This document shows, one piece after another, positions 27,106-37,505 of a stretch of DNA of 64,000 nt (its first letter is position 1; every line of letters starts with the position of its first letter). This DNA is from Methylotenera sp. L2L1. GTDB taxonomy: Bacteria > Pseudomonadota > Gammaproteobacteria > Burkholderiales > Methylophilaceae. Position numbers and translations under genes: made by a program. The DNA lies in contig NZ_JQMG01000001.1 in NCBI RefSeq assembly GCF_000744605.1, positions 1,550,001-1,614,000 on the forward strand, in the 5' to 3' direction. The notes beneath the pieces were generated by a model that saw only the letters and a program-made list of their open reading frames with translations, had not been told where the DNA came from and did not search any database.

Positions 27106-27723
27106 ATGGTGCAAGTTCACCGTCATTTCTACTTGGTTTTACTCAGCATCCTCGGTGCTGTGTTTGCTTGGTCTGCAATCAATCCTGCTGATAGGTTAAC
27201 ATGGGTGCTAGAAGTGGCACCTGTTGTGATTGTATTACCTATACTGGTTTTTACTTACCGTTCCTTTGTATTTACTCCGCTGGTTTATGTGTTGATATTG
27301 ATTCACGCGCTCATCTTATTGGTTGGCGGTCATTACACTTACGCCGAAGTGCCTTGGTTTAATTGGTTGCGTGACACTTATGAGTTGTCTCGCAATTATT
27401 ACGATAGGGTTGGCCATTTTGCACAAGGATTTGTGCCTGCGATGGTGGCTCGTGAAATCTTATTGAGAAAATCTCCCTTAGTGCCTGGCCGATGGCTACT
27501 TTTCATTGTGAGCTGTATATGCCTAAGCATTAGTGCCTTTTATGAGTTGATTGAGTGGTGGGTGGCAGCCTATGAGGGCGGTGCTGCGGATGCTTTTTTA
27601 GGGACGCAAGGCGATGTGTGGGATACTCAGTGGGATATGTTGATTGCATTGGTAGGGGCCATCACTGCGCAAGTGTTTTTGGCAAAAGTTCATGATCGGC
27701 AGATGATGAATGTGTCACGTTGA
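27106..27723 (+). CDS. DUF2238/YjdF-like inner membrane protein
   Basis: A 205-residue polytopic protein with about six hydrophobic segments. Conserved features of the YjdF/DUF2238 family are visible: YTYAEVP, RNYYDRVGHFAQGF (about residues 96-109), SISAFYELIEWW (about 143-154) and a terminal GTQGDVWDTQWDML (about 166-179). Function is unknown. It lies 10 bp after dapB, so it is probably co-transcribed with it. The start chosen is ATG 27106. Confidence 0.85.
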   Translation: MVQVHRHFYLVLLSILGAVFAWSAINPADRLTWVLEVAPVVIVLPILVFTYRSFVFTPLVYVLILIHALILLVGGHYTYAEVPWFNWLRDTYELSRNYYDRVGHFAQGFVPAMVAREILLRKSPLVPGRWLLFIVSCICLSISAFYELIEWWVAAYEGGAADAFLGTQGDVWDTQWDMLIALVGAITAQVFLAKVHDRQMMNVSR

Positions 27724-27725
27724 CA

Positions 27726-27754
27726 TTGATTAGTCGGATTTTTTTCGCTATAAT
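27726..27754 (+). promoter_or_regulatory. Sigma70-type promoter for carA
   Basis: TTGATT (27726-27731) and TATAAT (27749-27754) are separated by 17 bp, upstream of a leader of about 130 nt and carA. Confidence 0.75.
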
Positions 27755-27766
27755 TCGTTAATTCTG

Positions 27767-27800
27767 AAACGGGAAGAGTATATACAAGCTCCTCCCGTTT
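27767..27800 (+). promoter_or_regulatory. Stem-loop at the 5' end of the carA leader
   Basis: AAACGGGAAGAG pairs with CTCCTCCCGTTT (12 bp, one mismatch, 10-nt loop) a few bases after the predicted transcription start. There is no T-run of termination quality. It may stabilise or regulate the car mRNA. Confidence 0.55.
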
Positions 27801-27888
27801 TGCACATCTGCCATCTGTTCATGATGGACTAAAGATTAGAAGTTTTTAATGTCGTAAATTTTAATTATCGTAAAACCGAGGAGTTATT

Positions 27889-29028
27889 GTGTCACAAAAC
27901 CTGCCCGCCATACTTGTACTAGCAGATGGAACCGTGTTTCGTGGCATGTCGATCGGAGCTTCTGGGCATGCTGTAGCTGAAGTTGTGTTTAATACTTCGA
28001 TGACAGGCTACCAAGAAATATTGACAGACCCATCTTATACCAAACAAATTGTTACGCTGACTTATCCGCATATCGGAAATTACGGTGTTAATAACGAAGA
28101 CGTAGAGTCTGGCAAAGTGTATGCCAGCGGTTTGGTGATTAGGGATTTGCCGCTAACACATAGTAACTTTAGAAACACCCAGTCTTTATCTGAATATTTA
28201 GTGGCTAACAACGTGGTGGCGATCGCTGATATCGACACGCGCAAACTGACCAGAATCCTACGTGAAAAAGGCGCACAAACAGGCGTTATCGTTGCTGGTG
28301 AAGCGGATGAAGCGACAGCGCTATCATTGGCCACGCATGCAATCGCTGGTTTCCCTGGTTTGGCTGGCATGGATTTAGCCAAAGTGGTGAGCTGTGAGAA
28401 ATCTTATCAATTCACTGAAGGTGAGTGGGCGTTGGGTCAGGGCTTTACCCCAGCACCGCAAGAGCAGTTTCATGTAGTGGCATTTGATTACGGTGTAAAA
28501 CGTAACATTCTGCGCATGCTGGTTTCACGAGGCTGTAAAGTAACTGTTCTGCCTGCACAAGCCACAGCAGAAGAGGCGTTAGCACTTAACCCTGATGGCG
28601 TGTTCTTATCAAACGGCCCAGGTGACCCAGAGCCATGTGATTACGCAATCTCTGCAATTAGAACGATTGTAGATAAAGGTGTTCCTACTTTTGGTATCTG
28701 TTTAGGGCATCAATTGTTAGCACTTGCTTCTGGTGCTAAGACGCTTAAAATGAAATTCGGTCATCATGGCGCGAACCATCCTGTGCAAGATGTTGAAACA
28801 AAGCGTGTTTATATTACCAGCCAAAACCACGGTTTTGCAGCGGATGCAGCTACTTTGCCAGCAAATGTCAAAGTAACGCATGTATCGTTGTTTGACGGCA
28901 GTTTGCAAGGCATGGCGCGTACAGATAAGCCTGCATTTAGTTTCCAAGGTCACCCAGAAGCGAGCCCAGGCCCAACTGAAATGAGTTACCTGTTCGATAA
29001 GTTTATAGACTTAATGCGGGCGCAGTAA
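27889..29028 (+). CDS. carA: Carbamoyl-phosphate synthase small subunit (glutaminase)
   Basis: A 379-residue glutamine amidotransferase subunit that hydrolyses glutamine and channels ammonia to CarB for pyrimidine and arginine synthesis. The class I amidotransferase triad is visible: Cys in [15 protein letters not shown] and the His/Glu pair in [12 protein letters not shown]-terminal [13 protein letters not shown] and SNGPGDPEP are family hallmarks. A GAGGAG-like sequence (CGAGGAG) precedes the GTG 27889 start. carB follows 104 bp later across a perfect 16-bp hairpin. Carbamoyl phosphate also feeds the carbamoyltransferase at 9840. Confidence 0.97.
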   Translation: MSQNLPAILVLADGTVFRGMSIGASGHAVAEVVFNTSMTGYQEILTDPSYTKQIVTLTYPHIGNYGVNNEDVESGKVYASGLVIRDLPLTHSNFRNTQSLSEYLVANNVVAIADIDTRKLTRILREKGAQTGVIVAGEADEATALSLATHAIAGFPGLAGMDLAKVVSCEKSYQFTEGEWALGQGFTPAPQEQFHVVAFDYGVKRNILRMLVSRGCKVTVLPAQATAEEALALNPDGVFLSNGPGDPEPCDYAISAIRTIVDKGVPTFGICLGHQLLALASGAKTLKMKFGHHGANHPVQDVETKRVYITSQNHGFAADAATLPANVKVTHVSLFDGSLQGMARTDKPAFSFQGHPEASPGPTEMSYLFDKFIDLMRAQ

Positions 29029-29033
29029 ATGGA

Positions 29034-29076
29034 ATTCATCCAGCCATCTGTTTTTGTTGAAGATGGCTGGATGAAT
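29034..29076. promoter_or_regulatory. Perfect 16-bp stem-loop between carA and carB
   Basis: ATTCATCCAGCCATCT (29034-29049) and its exact reverse complement (29061-29076) flank an 11-nt loop. No T-run follows, so it is more likely an mRNA stability or processing element than a terminator. Confidence 0.7.
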
Positions 29077-29132
29077 CATCACGCAGATTCGCGTGTATTG
29101 ATGCAAAATAAATTCGTTAAAAAGTAGATCTA

Positions 29133-32100
29133 ATGGCAAAACGTACAGACATAAAATCAATTCTTATCATCGGTGCAGGTCCAATTGTAATCGGACAAGC
29201 ATGTGAATTCGACTACTCAGGCGCGCAGGCGTGTAAAGCGCTACGTGAAGAGGGTTATCGCGTTATTTTGGTTAACTCTAATCCTGCAACGATTATGACC
29301 GACCCTGAAATGGCCGATGCAACCTATATTGAGCCAGTGACTTGGCAAGTGGTTGAAAAAATTATTGAAAAAGAGCGTCCAGATGCATTGCTGCCTACTA
29401 TGGGCGGTCAAACTGCGTTAAATTGCGCTTTAGATCTAGACAAGCATGGCGTGCTTGCTAAGTTTAACGTTGAGCTAATAGGCGCGTCAAAAGAGGCGAT
29501 TGATAAAGCTGAAGATCGCCAAAAATTTAAAGAAGCCATGACCAAAATTGGTTTGGGTTCAGCACGTTCAGCCATTGCGCATAGCATGGAAGAAGCATTG
29601 CAAGTGCAGGCTAGTATTGGCTACCCAGCGATTATTCGCCCATCATTCACTATGGGTGGTAGCGGCGGTGGTATTGCTTACAACCGTGAAGAGTTCATCA
29701 CCATTTGCGAACGTGGTTTAGATGCTTCACCTACTAATGAATTACTGATTGAAGAATCTCTACTCGGCTGGAAAGAGTACGAGATGGAAGTGGTGCGCGA
29801 CTCTGCTGACAACTGCATCATTATCTGTTCAATTGAGAACTTAGATCCAATGGGCGTGCATACAGGTGACTCTATCACCGTGGCGCCAGCACAAACATTG
29901 ACTGACAAAGAATACCAAATCATGCGTAACGCCTCATTGGCGGTGCTGCGTGAAATCGGCGTTGATACTGGTGGTTCAAACGTACAGTTTGCAATTAACC
30001 CAGATGATGGACGTATGATTGTGATTGAGATGAACCCGCGTGTGTCGCGTTCATCAGCACTTGCTTCAAAAGCAACAGGTTTTCCTATCGCGAAAGTAGC
30101 TGCGAAATTAGCGGTAGGCTTTACATTGGACGAATTGCGTAATGAAATTACTGGCGGTGCAACACCAGCGTCATTTGAGCCTTCAATTGACTATGTAGTG
30201 ACTAAAATCCCTAGATTTGCTTTCGAGAAATTCCCCCAGGCTGACTCTCGTTTAACTACACAGATGAAATCTGTGGGTGAGGTGATGGCAATTGGCCGTA
30301 CATTCCAAGAGTCACTCCAAAAAGCATTGCGCGGTCTTGAAGTTGGCGTGGATGGTTTGGACGAAAAGACAACAGATCTAGACACCATCACTAAAGAAAT
30401 TGGTGTGCCGGGCCCTGAGCGTATTTGGTACGTAGGTGATGCATTCAGAATGGGTTTGAGTGTTGATGAAGTATTTAATATTTCTAAAATTGACCCATGG
30501 TTCTTAGTGCAGTTAAAGGATCTTATTGACCGTGAGCAGGCGCTAAAAGGCAAGCATATTGCAGATTTAGACAAAGCTGCCTTGCTGCAATTAAAACGCC
30601 GTGGTTTCTCTGATAGACGCCTAGCTAGATTGTTAGATACTGATCAGCATGCTGTGCGTGCTTATCGTCAGGCGTTGAGCGTGCGTCCTGTATATAAACG
30701 CGTAGATACTTGCGCGGCAGAGTTCGCAACGAATACGGCTTATATGTACTCTACTTATGAAGAAGAGTGCGAGTCTAAGCCTACAGATAAAAAGAAAATC
30801 ATGGTATTAGGTGGTGGTCCCAACCGCATTGGCCAAGGGATTGAGTTTGACTACTGCTGTGTACACGCAGCATTTGCAATGCGCGAAGATGGCTATGAAA
30901 CTATCATGGTGAATTGCAATCCTGAAACTGTTTCTACCGATTACGATACTTCAGATCGTTTGTACTTCGAGCCTGTCACTTTGGAAGATGTATTGGAAAT
31001 CGTTGCACTGGAAAAACCAGTGGGTGTGATTGTGCAATACGGCGGACAAACGCCATTGAAATTAGCGCGTGACCTAGAAAAAGCAGGTGTGCCAATTATC
31101 GGTACAACACCAGACGCGATTGATAAAGCAGAAGACCGCGAACGTTTCCAAAAAATGTTGCAAGAGTTGGGTTTGAAACAACCACCAAACCGTACTGCCA
31201 GAACGCCGGAAGAAGCGATTCGTTTGGCAATGGAAATTGGTTACCCATTGGTGGTGCGTCCTAGTTATGTATTGGGCGGCCGCGCGATGGAAATCGTACA
31301 AGAGCAGAGCCAGCTTGAGCGCTACATGCGTGAGGCCGTTAAAGTTTCTAACGAGTCTCCAGTATTGCTTGATCGCTTCTTAAATGATGCACTTGAAGTG
31401 GATGTGGATGCATTGTCTGATGGTCAAGAAGTCATCATTGGCGGCATTATGGAGCACGTTGAACAAGCCGGCGTTCACTCTGGTGACTCAGCATGTTCGT
31501 TGCCACCATATAGTTTATCTGCTGAGTTGCAAGATGAGCTTCGCGTGCAAACTAAACAAATGGCAATGGCGCTGGGTGTGGTTGGTTTGATGAATGTGCA
31601 GTTTGCGATTCAAGGTGAAACGGTTTACGTGCTGGAAGTAAATCCTCGAGCATCTCGTACAGTGCCTTTCGTGTCTAAGGCTTGTGGCTTGCAGTTAGCT
31701 AAAGTTGCTGCACGTTGTATGGCGGGTCAAACACTTGCATCACAAAATGTGACGCGAGAAATTATTCCACCATTCTATTCAGTCAAAGAAGCGGTGTTCC
31801 CATTTATTAAGTTCCCAGGCGTAGACACGATTCTAGGTCCTGAAATGAAATCAACGGGCGAAGTGATGGGTGTAGGCAGTACTTTTGCTGAAGCTTTCTT
31901 GAAATCACAGCTTGGCGCTTCAACCAAGTTGCCTGAGGGTGGCCGCGCGTTTATTAGCGTGCGCAAAGAGGATTACCTGAAAGTCGTTGAAATTGGGCAA
32001 CAACTTCACCAGTTGGGTTTTGAACTAGTGGCTACAAAGGGTACAGCATCTGCATTAGTAGAGCATGGTTTGAAAGTGCAAGCGGTTAATAAAGTAGCAG

Positions 32101-32336
32101 AAGGTCGCCCACATATTGTCGATATGATCAAGAATGGTGATATTAGCTTTATCGTGAACGTGACGGAAGATAAGCGTGCTGTTGCAGACTCTTATGAGAT
32201 TCGTCGTTCAGCATTGCAAAATAAAGTGACGTACTACACCACCATCGCTGGTGCTAAAGCAGCGTGTATTGGTATGGCGCATATGCAAGAGTTGCAGGTA
32301 GAGTCATTGCAAAACTTGCATAAACAGCTAAGCTAA
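29133..32336 (+). CDS. carB: Carbamoyl-phosphate synthase large subunit
   Basis: A 1067-residue enzyme that makes carbamoyl phosphate from bicarbonate, ammonia and two ATP. It has two homologous ATP-grasp halves: [20 protein letters not shown] opens the first and [18 protein letters not shown] (about residue 560) the second. Metal and ATP-binding [20 protein letters not shown] and [18 protein letters not shown] occur at equivalent places. The C-terminal MGS-like allosteric domain starts around 930. The length is normal (1073 in E. coli). A terminator just upstream of greA ends the carAB unit. Confidence 0.98.
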   Translation: MAKRTDIKSILIIGAGPIVIGQACEFDYSGAQACKALREEGYRVILVNSNPATIMTDPEMADATYIEPVTWQVVEKIIEKERPDALLPTMGGQTALNCALDLDKHGVLAKFNVELIGASKEAIDKAEDRQKFKEAMTKIGLGSARSAIAHSMEEALQVQASIGYPAIIRPSFTMGGSGGGIAYNREEFITICERGLDASPTNELLIEESLLGWKEYEMEVVRDSADNCIIICSIENLDPMGVHTGDSITVAPAQTLTDKEYQIMRNASLAVLREIGVDTGGSNVQFAINPDDGRMIVIEMNPRVSRSSALASKATGFPIAKVAAKLAVGFTLDELRNEITGGATPASFEPSIDYVVTKIPRFAFEKFPQADSRLTTQMKSVGEVMAIGRTFQESLQKALRGLEVGVDGLDEKTTDLDTITKEIGVPGPERIWYVGDAFRMGLSVDEVFNISKIDPWFLVQLKDLIDREQALKGKHIADLDKAALLQLKRRGFSDRRLARLLDTDQHAVRAYRQALSVRPVYKRVDTCAAEFATNTAYMYSTYEEECESKPTDKKKIMVLGGGPNRIGQGIEFDYCCVHAAFAMREDGYETIMVNCNPETVSTDYDTSDRLYFEPVTLEDVLEIVALEKPVGVIVQYGGQTPLKLARDLEKAGVPIIGTTPDAIDKAEDRERFQKMLQELGLKQPPNRTARTPEEAIRLAMEIGYPLVVRPSYVLGGRAMEIVQEQSQLERYMREAVKVSNESPVLLDRFLNDALEVDVDALSDGQEVIIGGIMEHVEQAGVHSGDSACSLPPYSLSAELQDELRVQTKQMAMALGVVGLMNVQFAIQGETVYVLEVNPRASRTVPFVSKACGLQLAKVAARCMAGQTLASQNVTREIIPPFYSVKEAVFPFIKFPGVDTILGPEMKSTGEVMGVGSTFAEAFLKSQLGASTKLPEGGRAFISVRKEDYLKVVEIGQQLHQLGFELVATKGTASALVEHGLKVQAVNKVAEGRPHIVDMIKNGDISFIVNVTEDKRAVADSYEIRRSALQNKVTYYTTIAGAKAACIGMAHMQELQVESLQNLHKQLS

Positions 32337-32377
32337 AATAAACTAAAGCTAATTAATATATAATCAATTTTACTTTT

Positions 32378-32411
32378 GAAACCACGCTCATGTGAGTGTG
32401 GTTTCTTTTTT
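32378..32411 (+). terminator. Terminator/attenuator between carB and greA
   Basis: A 12-bp stem (GAAACCACGCTC / GAGTGTGGTTTC, one G-T pair, ATGT loop) is followed by six T residues. It ends only about 15 nt before the greA start codon, so it would also interrupt transcripts reading into greA. Confidence 0.85.
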
Positions 32412-32426
32412 ATTCGAGGGTGTAGT

Positions 32427-32909
32427 ATGGCATTGAGTCAATTTCCGGTAACTATTCGCGGTGCAGAATTGTTAAAAGAGGAATTACAGCGTTTACGTGG
32501 TGTTGATCGTCCAAATATCATTCAGGCAATTGCTGAAGCGCGTGCGCAGGGTGATTTGTCAGAAAATGCAGAATATGAATCAGCAAAAGAACGTCAAAGT
32601 TTTATTGAAGGACGCATTGCTGAACTAGAGGCAAAACTATCAAACTTGCAAATAATTGACCCGCAAACATTGAATGCAGAAGGCCGTGTTGTGTTTGGTG
32701 CAACGGTAAATATTGAAGACTTAGATTCAGGCGATAATAAAACTTATCAAATTGTTGGTGAAGATGAAGCCGATATTAAGAATGGTAAGATTTCTGTGAG
32801 CTCACCAATTGCACGTGGTTTAATTGGCAAGTCTGCAGGAGATATTGCTGAGGTTTCAGCACCTGGTGGCGTAAAAGAGTATGAAGTACTAGATGTACTG
32901 TACATTTAA
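32427..32909 (+). CDS. greA: Transcription elongation factor GreA
   Basis: A 160-residue factor that rescues backtracked RNA polymerase by stimulating transcript cleavage. The N-terminal coiled coil includes [12 protein letters not shown] and the acidic tip sequence [21 protein letters not shown] (quoted in part: GDLSENAEY). The C-terminal FKBP-like domain has [17 protein letters not shown] 32427 follows a GAGGG ribosome binding site; an upstream in-frame ATG at 32376 would lie inside the terminator stem and is rejected. Transcription must initiate inside or read through the preceding hairpin. Confidence 0.96.
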   Translation: MALSQFPVTIRGAELLKEELQRLRGVDRPNIIQAIAEARAQGDLSENAEYESAKERQSFIEGRIAELEAKLSNLQIIDPQTLNAEGRVVFGATVNIEDLDSGDNKTYQIVGEDEADIKNGKISVSSPIARGLIGKSAGDIAEVSAPGGVKEYEVLDVLYI

Positions 32910-32914
32910 ATAAG

Positions 32915-33361
32915 GTGACGACAGTGGCTTATCGACTATCATTGATTTTAATTGCTTTATGGGCAGGTGCTTTGTGGAGCACCGGCATGAGTGCATATGT
33001 ACTGTTTGATAGTCTTCAAGATAAGCAGTTGGCAGGTAGTCTTGCCGGCAAGTTATTTAATGTTGTGACCTACATTGGTTTTGCCAGTGCTTTTTATTTG
33101 CTGATTCATCGCTTAGTGCAGTTTGGTACGTCAGCGCTTAAACAGTCATTCTTTTGGGCTGTTTTTGTGATGTTGCTGTTAGTGTTGGCTGGCCATTTTG
33201 GTATTCAGCCAATTCTCGAGGGATTGAAATCTCAGGCATTTCCAGCAGATGTGATGCAGAGTGTATTTGCGGACAGGTTTAGAAACTGGCATGGTGTTGC
33301 CAGTTTAGCTTATGTGTTTGAATGTGTGCTTGCAGTCGTGATGGTGCTAAAAGCACGCTAG
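32915..33361 (+). CDS. DUF4149-type membrane protein
   Basis: A 148-residue protein with four hydrophobic segments (about residues 5-28, 48-66, 80-98 and 128-146). Features of the DUF4149 family are present: LWAGALWSTGM near the N-terminus, FNVVTYIGF in the second segment, and a conserved FRNWHGVASLAY before the last helix. Function is unknown. It starts 5 bp after greA, at GTG 32915 with TAAG ahead of it, and is probably co-transcribed with greA. The downstream gene yhbY is convergent. Confidence 0.8.
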   Translation: MTTVAYRLSLILIALWAGALWSTGMSAYVLFDSLQDKQLAGSLAGKLFNVVTYIGFASAFYLLIHRLVQFGTSALKQSFFWAVFVMLLLVLAGHFGIQPILEGLKSQAFPADVMQSVFADRFRNWHGVASLAYVFECVLAVVMVLKAR

Positions 33362-33390
33362 TGCTTAATTGTTGACTATTTCAAACGATA

Positions 33391-33414
33391 CGGCCTGCTT
33401 TTTGTAACAGGCCG
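33391..33414. terminator. GC-rich hairpin between convergent genes
   Basis: CGGCCTG and CAGGCCG form a 7-bp stem with a 10-nt loop between the DUF4149 gene and yhbY. There is no good T-run on either side, so the terminator function is only likely. Confidence 0.5.
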
Positions 33415-33420
33415 GATGTA

Positions 33421-33729
33421 TTAAAGTTTAGGAATTACTACTTTAGCACTTTCTTTGATCGTGCTACTTGTGCGGTAAAATACCAGTTGTTTTCCAATGT
33501 GATGCACTGCAATAGCATTAGTTAGTTTGCAGACTTCATCAAACATAGCTTTGCGTGCTACACGGTCATCTCCAGCCACTTGCACTTTAATGAGCTCATG
33601 AGCGTTTAAGTTAAGTTCGATTTCTTTAACTACATTTTCCGTTAAACCATTATTGCCTATCATGACAACTGGGTTTAAGCTATGAGCAAGGCCTCGTAGG
33701 TGCGCGATTTGTTTGGTACTTAGTTTCAT
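33421..33729 (-). CDS. yhbY: CRM-domain RNA-binding protein YhbY
   Basis: A 102-residue protein consisting of a single CRM domain, associated with pre-50S ribosomal subunits in E. coli. LSTKQIAHLRGLAHSLNPVVMIG at the N-terminus (quoted in part: GLAHSLNPVVMIG), NGLTENVVKEIE and ELIKVQV are conserved. The GxxG-like loop is replaced by IGNNG. It is divergent from rlmE, another 50S maturation gene, with 72 bp between the starts, an arrangement widespread in proteobacteria together with ftsH. Confidence 0.93.
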   Translation of the reverse strand: MKLSTKQIAHLRGLAHSLNPVVMIGNNGLTENVVKEIELNLNAHELIKVQVAGDDRVARKAMFDEVCKLTNAIAVHHIGKQLVFYRTSSTIKESAKVVIPKL

Positions 33730-33801
33730 ATTTTTTAACAGAATTAATTAGTTAACTATTTTAACACGAAGCAATGTTTATTGGATGGCAAAGTATCAAC
33801 G

Positions 33802-34422
33802 ATGAAACCTACACGTACCAGTAAAGCTTGGATGCAAGAGCATCTAAATGACCCTTATGTAAAACTTGCGCAAAAAGATGGCTATCGTGCGCGCGCTGCA
33901 TATAAGTTAATGGAAATTGACGATAAAGATAAATTAATCAAGCCAGGCATGACTATCGTGGACTTGGGCTCTGCGCCAGGTAGCTGGTCTCAAGTCGCTG
34001 TTCAGCGTTTAAAAGGGCAGGGGAAAGTGATTGCACTTGATATATTGGACATGAGTCCAATTGGTGGCGTGACCTTCTTGCAGGGTGACTTTCGTGAAGA
34101 GTCTGTGCTTAGGCTGTTAGAACAAACATTAAATAATGTGAAAGTAGACCTTGTAATTGCAGATATGGCCCCCAATATCAGTGGGGTGAAAGATGTAGAT
34201 CAAGCAGGTGCCGCCTATTTAACAGAGTTGGCACTGGATTTTAGTAAAGAATGGTTGAAACCAAGTGGAAACTTTTTGGTCAAGGTATTTATAGGTGCAG
34301 GTTTCGAAGAAATTTTGCAAAATATGCGTCAAATGTTTGATAAAGTAGTGACCCGTAAGCCAAAAGCATCGCGTGATAGAAGCAGTGAAGTTTATTTGCT
34401 AGGAATAGGTCGTAAACCTTAA
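33802..34422 (+). CDS. rlmE: 23S rRNA (U2552 2'-O)-methyltransferase
   Basis: A 206-residue Rossmann methyltransferase (FtsJ/RrmJ) acting on the A-loop of 50S subunits. The N-terminal MQEHLNDPYVKLAQKDGYRA and YKLMEID, the SAM-binding DLGSAPGSWSQVA, the catalytic Asp in ADMAPNISG and the Lys in FLVKVFIGAG match the K-D-K-E active site. I chose ATG 33802; TTG 33781 would add 7 residues. Neither has a good ribosome binding site. ftsH follows 83 bp downstream. Confidence 0.95.
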   Translation: MKPTRTSKAWMQEHLNDPYVKLAQKDGYRARAAYKLMEIDDKDKLIKPGMTIVDLGSAPGSWSQVAVQRLKGQGKVIALDILDMSPIGGVTFLQGDFREESVLRLLEQTLNNVKVDLVIADMAPNISGVKDVDQAGAAYLTELALDFSKEWLKPSGNFLVKVFIGAGFEEILQNMRQMFDKVVTRKPKASRDRSSEVYLLGIGRKP

Positions 34423-34505
34423 AAAATTGGGTTAAACTGCTTTTGTAAGACCTAAAATACTTAAGAAATTTAAGCGTAATAGTTGTTGATAAAAGGATAA
34501 AGATT

Positions 34506-36404
34506 TTGAACAACGTGTTTAAGAATGTTGCTATTTGGTTAGCAATCGCCATGATACTGATGGCGGTATTTAACTTGTCTGGCGTTAAAGGTAACGCAGA
34601 CAACCAAATTGTATATTCACAATTTATTCAAGACGTTAAAGACGGGCGCATTGCTAAAGTGCAAATTGATGGACGTGTTTTGCGCGGTACTACCCAAGAT
34701 GGTAAAAAATTCAATACCTACGCACCTTCTGACCCATGGTTAGTGTCTGACCTGCTTAAATACAATGTAGCGGTTGAGTCTAAACCTGAAGAAGAGCAGT
34801 CATTGCTCATGAGTATTTTTGTGTCATGGTTCCCTATGATTTTACTCATCGGTGTTTGGATTTTCTTTATGCGCCAAATGCAAGGTGGCGGTAAAGGTGG
34901 CGGTCCATTTTCTTTTGGTAAGAGTAAAGCCCGCCAGTTAGATGAAGGTAATAATCACACTACTTTTGCTGATGTCGCAGGATGCGATGAGGCAAAAGAA
35001 GAGGTATTTGAACTGGTAGAGTTTTTGCGTGATCCGTCGAAATTCCAGAAGCTAGGTGGTCGTATTCCACGTGGTGTATTAATGGTGGGCCCGCCAGGTA
35101 CAGGTAAGACCTTACTGGCGCGTGCGATTGCTGGTGAAGCTAAAGTTCCTTTCTTTACAATTTCAGGTTCTGATTTCGTAGAGATGTTTGTGGGTGTTGG
35201 TGCGTCACGTGTACGTGATATGTTTGAAACTGCTAAAAAGAATTCACCATGCATCATCTTTATTGATGAGATTGATGCGGTTGGTCGTAGCCGTGGTGCC
35301 GGTACCGGTGGTGGTAATGATGAGCGTGAGCAAACACTGAACCAAATGCTGGTTGAAATGGATGGCTTTGAAGCTAACTCTGGCGTGATTGTGATTGCGG
35401 CTACTAACCGCGCTGATGTATTAGATAAAGCGTTGTTACGTCCAGGTCGTTTTGACCGTCAAGTGATGGTAGGCTTGCCGGATATTAAAGGCCGTGAGCA
35501 GATTTTATTAGTGCATATGCGTAAAGTGCCGATTGATCCTGATGTAAAAGCGGATATCTTGGCACGCGGTACCCCTGGCTTTAGTGGCGCGGATTTAGCA
35601 AACCTTGTGAATGAGTCTGCATTGTTTGCGGCACGCCGTAACAAGCGTACTGTAGATATGCAAGATTTCGAAGATGCTAAAGATAAGATTTTCATGGGTC
35701 CTGAGCGTAAATCCATGGTGATGCGTGAAGATGAGCGTCGTAATACTGCTTACCACGAGTCTGGTCACGCAGTGGTTGCTAAATTGCTACCAAAAGCTGA
35801 CCCTGTCCATAAGGTAACGATTATGCCGCGTGGTTGGGCATTAGGTTTAACTTGGCAGTTACCCGAATTTGACCGTATCAGTAACTACAAAGACAAGATG
35901 CTGGAAGAGATTTCTATTTTGTTTGGTGGCCGTATTGCAGAAGAAATCTTTATGCATCAAATGTCTACAGGTGCGTCAAACGACTTTGAGCGTGCGACAA
36001 AACTGGCGCGAGACATGGTGACACGTTATGGTATGAGTGATGCAATGGGCACCATGGTCTATACCGGAAGTGAGCAGGATTCATTTTTTGGCAGCATGAG
36101 CTCTAAAACCGTTTCAGAAGCGACCCAACAAAAAGTTGACGCTGAGATTCGCCGTATTTTAGATGAGCAATATAATATTGCGCGTAGGTTGCTGGAAGAT
36201 AATCGCGATAAAGTTGAGGCAATGACGGCTGCTTTGTTAGAGTACGAGACCATTGATGCTGATCAGATCAATGACATCATGGCTGGTGAGCCTGTGAGAG
36301 AGCCTAAGCCTAGGCAAGCTAAAGTGCCGCCGGCTAGTGATGCAGGCTCCTCTGGACCAAGTGCAGCACCAACAGGAGCGCCTCAGCATAGCGCAAACAC
36401 CTAA
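34506..36404 (+). CDS. ftsH: ATP-dependent zinc metalloprotease FtsH
   Basis: A 632-residue membrane-anchored AAA+ protease that degrades misfolded membrane proteins and regulators such as LpxC. Two transmembrane helices (about residues 5-22 and 100-118) flank a periplasmic domain. The AAA module has [13 protein letters not shown] (Walker A), [16 protein letters not shown] (Walker B) and the second region of homology with [19 protein letters not shown]. The zinc site is HESGHA with a distal Asp/Glu helix. The start is TTG 34506 with AAAGGATAAAG upstream. A clear terminator follows. Confidence 0.97.
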   Translation: MNNVFKNVAIWLAIAMILMAVFNLSGVKGNADNQIVYSQFIQDVKDGRIAKVQIDGRVLRGTTQDGKKFNTYAPSDPWLVSDLLKYNVAVESKPEEEQSLLMSIFVSWFPMILLIGVWIFFMRQMQGGGKGGGPFSFGKSKARQLDEGNNHTTFADVAGCDEAKEEVFELVEFLRDPSKFQKLGGRIPRGVLMVGPPGTGKTLLARAIAGEAKVPFFTISGSDFVEMFVGVGASRVRDMFETAKKNSPCIIFIDEIDAVGRSRGAGTGGGNDEREQTLNQMLVEMDGFEANSGVIVIAATNRADVLDKALLRPGRFDRQVMVGLPDIKGREQILLVHMRKVPIDPDVKADILARGTPGFSGADLANLVNESALFAARRNKRTVDMQDFEDAKDKIFMGPERKSMVMREDERRNTAYHESGHAVVAKLLPKADPVHKVTIMPRGWALGLTWQLPEFDRISNYKDKMLEEISILFGGRIAEEIFMHQMSTGASNDFERATKLARDMVTRYGMSDAMGTMVYTGSEQDSFFGSMSSKTVSEATQQKVDAEIRRILDEQYNIARRLLEDNRDKVEAMTAALLEYETIDADQINDIMAGEPVREPKPRQAKVPPASDAGSSGPSAAPTGAPQHSANT

Positions 36405-36462
36405 TGGGATACTAATTCCAAGTTGTTAATGTAAGTTGATTACTTCGTAATCTTTAAAAAAA

Positions 36463-36487
36463 GGCTAGAACGTATCTAGCCTTTTTT
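36463..36487 (+). terminator. Terminator after ftsH
   Basis: GGCTAGA/TCTAGCC with a 5-nt loop, flanked by seven A before and six T after. Confidence 0.88.
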
Positions 36488-36613
36488 ATTGTCCAGAATC
36501 TTGCATAACTCCAGCAGGCTTGATGCGTCTTCAGGCTTAACTACCTATCTGGATTTGTGAGTGATTGGTTTTACGCGCTAACGGCTTTTATTAGGATTCA
36601 GTATAATTAGCAT

Positions 36614-37453
36614 ATGCAAACTCAATATCAATTTAATTGCGGTAAATACCAGCTTAACTTAAATCGCCCTCACGTGATGGGAATTGTTAATGTGACGCCT
36701 GACTCATTTTCTGATGGCGGTATATATTCCAGCACTGATCTAGCGATAGCACATGGTTTAGAGTTAATTGCAGAAGGTGCTGATATTTTGGATATCGGTG
36801 GCGAGTCTACAAGGCCAGGTGCCCCCCCTGTGAGTCTGGATGAAGAGTTAAGACGAGTAATGCCTGTCATTGAGGCGTTAGCTGCGGTTTCAACCGTGCC
36901 ACTGTCGATTGATACTTATAAGCCAGAAGTCATGCGTAGAGCGATTGCGGCAGGTATTGATATCGTGAATGATGTGCGTGCACTACAAGAAGATGACGCC
37001 ATTGAAATAGTCGCTAATAGTGATGTTGGTGTGTGTTTGATGCACATGCAAGGCATGCCACAAACCATGCAGTTAGCACCAAGCTATCAGGACGTTGTCA
37101 GTGAAGTGTTGCAGTTTTTAACTGATAGAATGCATATAGTGACTTCGGCTGGAATTGCGATAGATCGTATCGTGTTAGACCCTGGCTTTGGCTTTGGAAA
37201 AACCACGGCACATAATATTGCACTGATACAGCATTTGACTGAGATTGGCGCTATTGGAAGGCCTTTGCTGGTAGGATTGTCACGTAAATCCGTATTAGGG
37301 AAAATTGCAGGTGGCGATGAGCAGCAACGTTTACATGCCGGTCTTGCCGCTTCGGTAATCTCTGCAATGAAGGGTGCTAAGATTGTGCGTGTACATGACG
37401 TTAAAGCGACAGTTGATGCACTGAAAGTTGTGACGGCTGTGATGCCAGTTTAA
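36614..37453 (+). CDS. folP: Dihydropteroate synthase
   Basis: A 279-residue TIM-barrel enzyme joining p-aminobenzoate and dihydropterin pyrophosphate in folate synthesis; the target of sulfonamides. The signatures are MGIVNVTPDSFSDGG (about residues 22-36), DIGGESTRPGA (about 61-71) and DPGFGFGKTTAHN (about 191-203). GLSRKSVLG near 233 is also characteristic. glmM follows 52 bp downstream on the same strand, the usual order after ftsH. Confidence 0.96.
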   Translation: MQTQYQFNCGKYQLNLNRPHVMGIVNVTPDSFSDGGIYSSTDLAIAHGLELIAEGADILDIGGESTRPGAPPVSLDEELRRVMPVIEALAAVSTVPLSIDTYKPEVMRRAIAAGIDIVNDVRALQEDDAIEIVANSDVGVCLMHMQGMPQTMQLAPSYQDVVSEVLQFLTDRMHIVTSAGIAIDRIVLDPGFGFGKTTAHNIALIQHLTEIGAIGRPLLVGLSRKSVLGKIAGGDEQQRLHAGLAASVISAMKGAKIVRVHDVKATVDALKVVTAVMPV

Positions 37454-37505
37454 TTTGCACATGTGTTAGCAAATACTTTAAAGAAAGTGCTTGGAAGAGA
37501 TAGTG

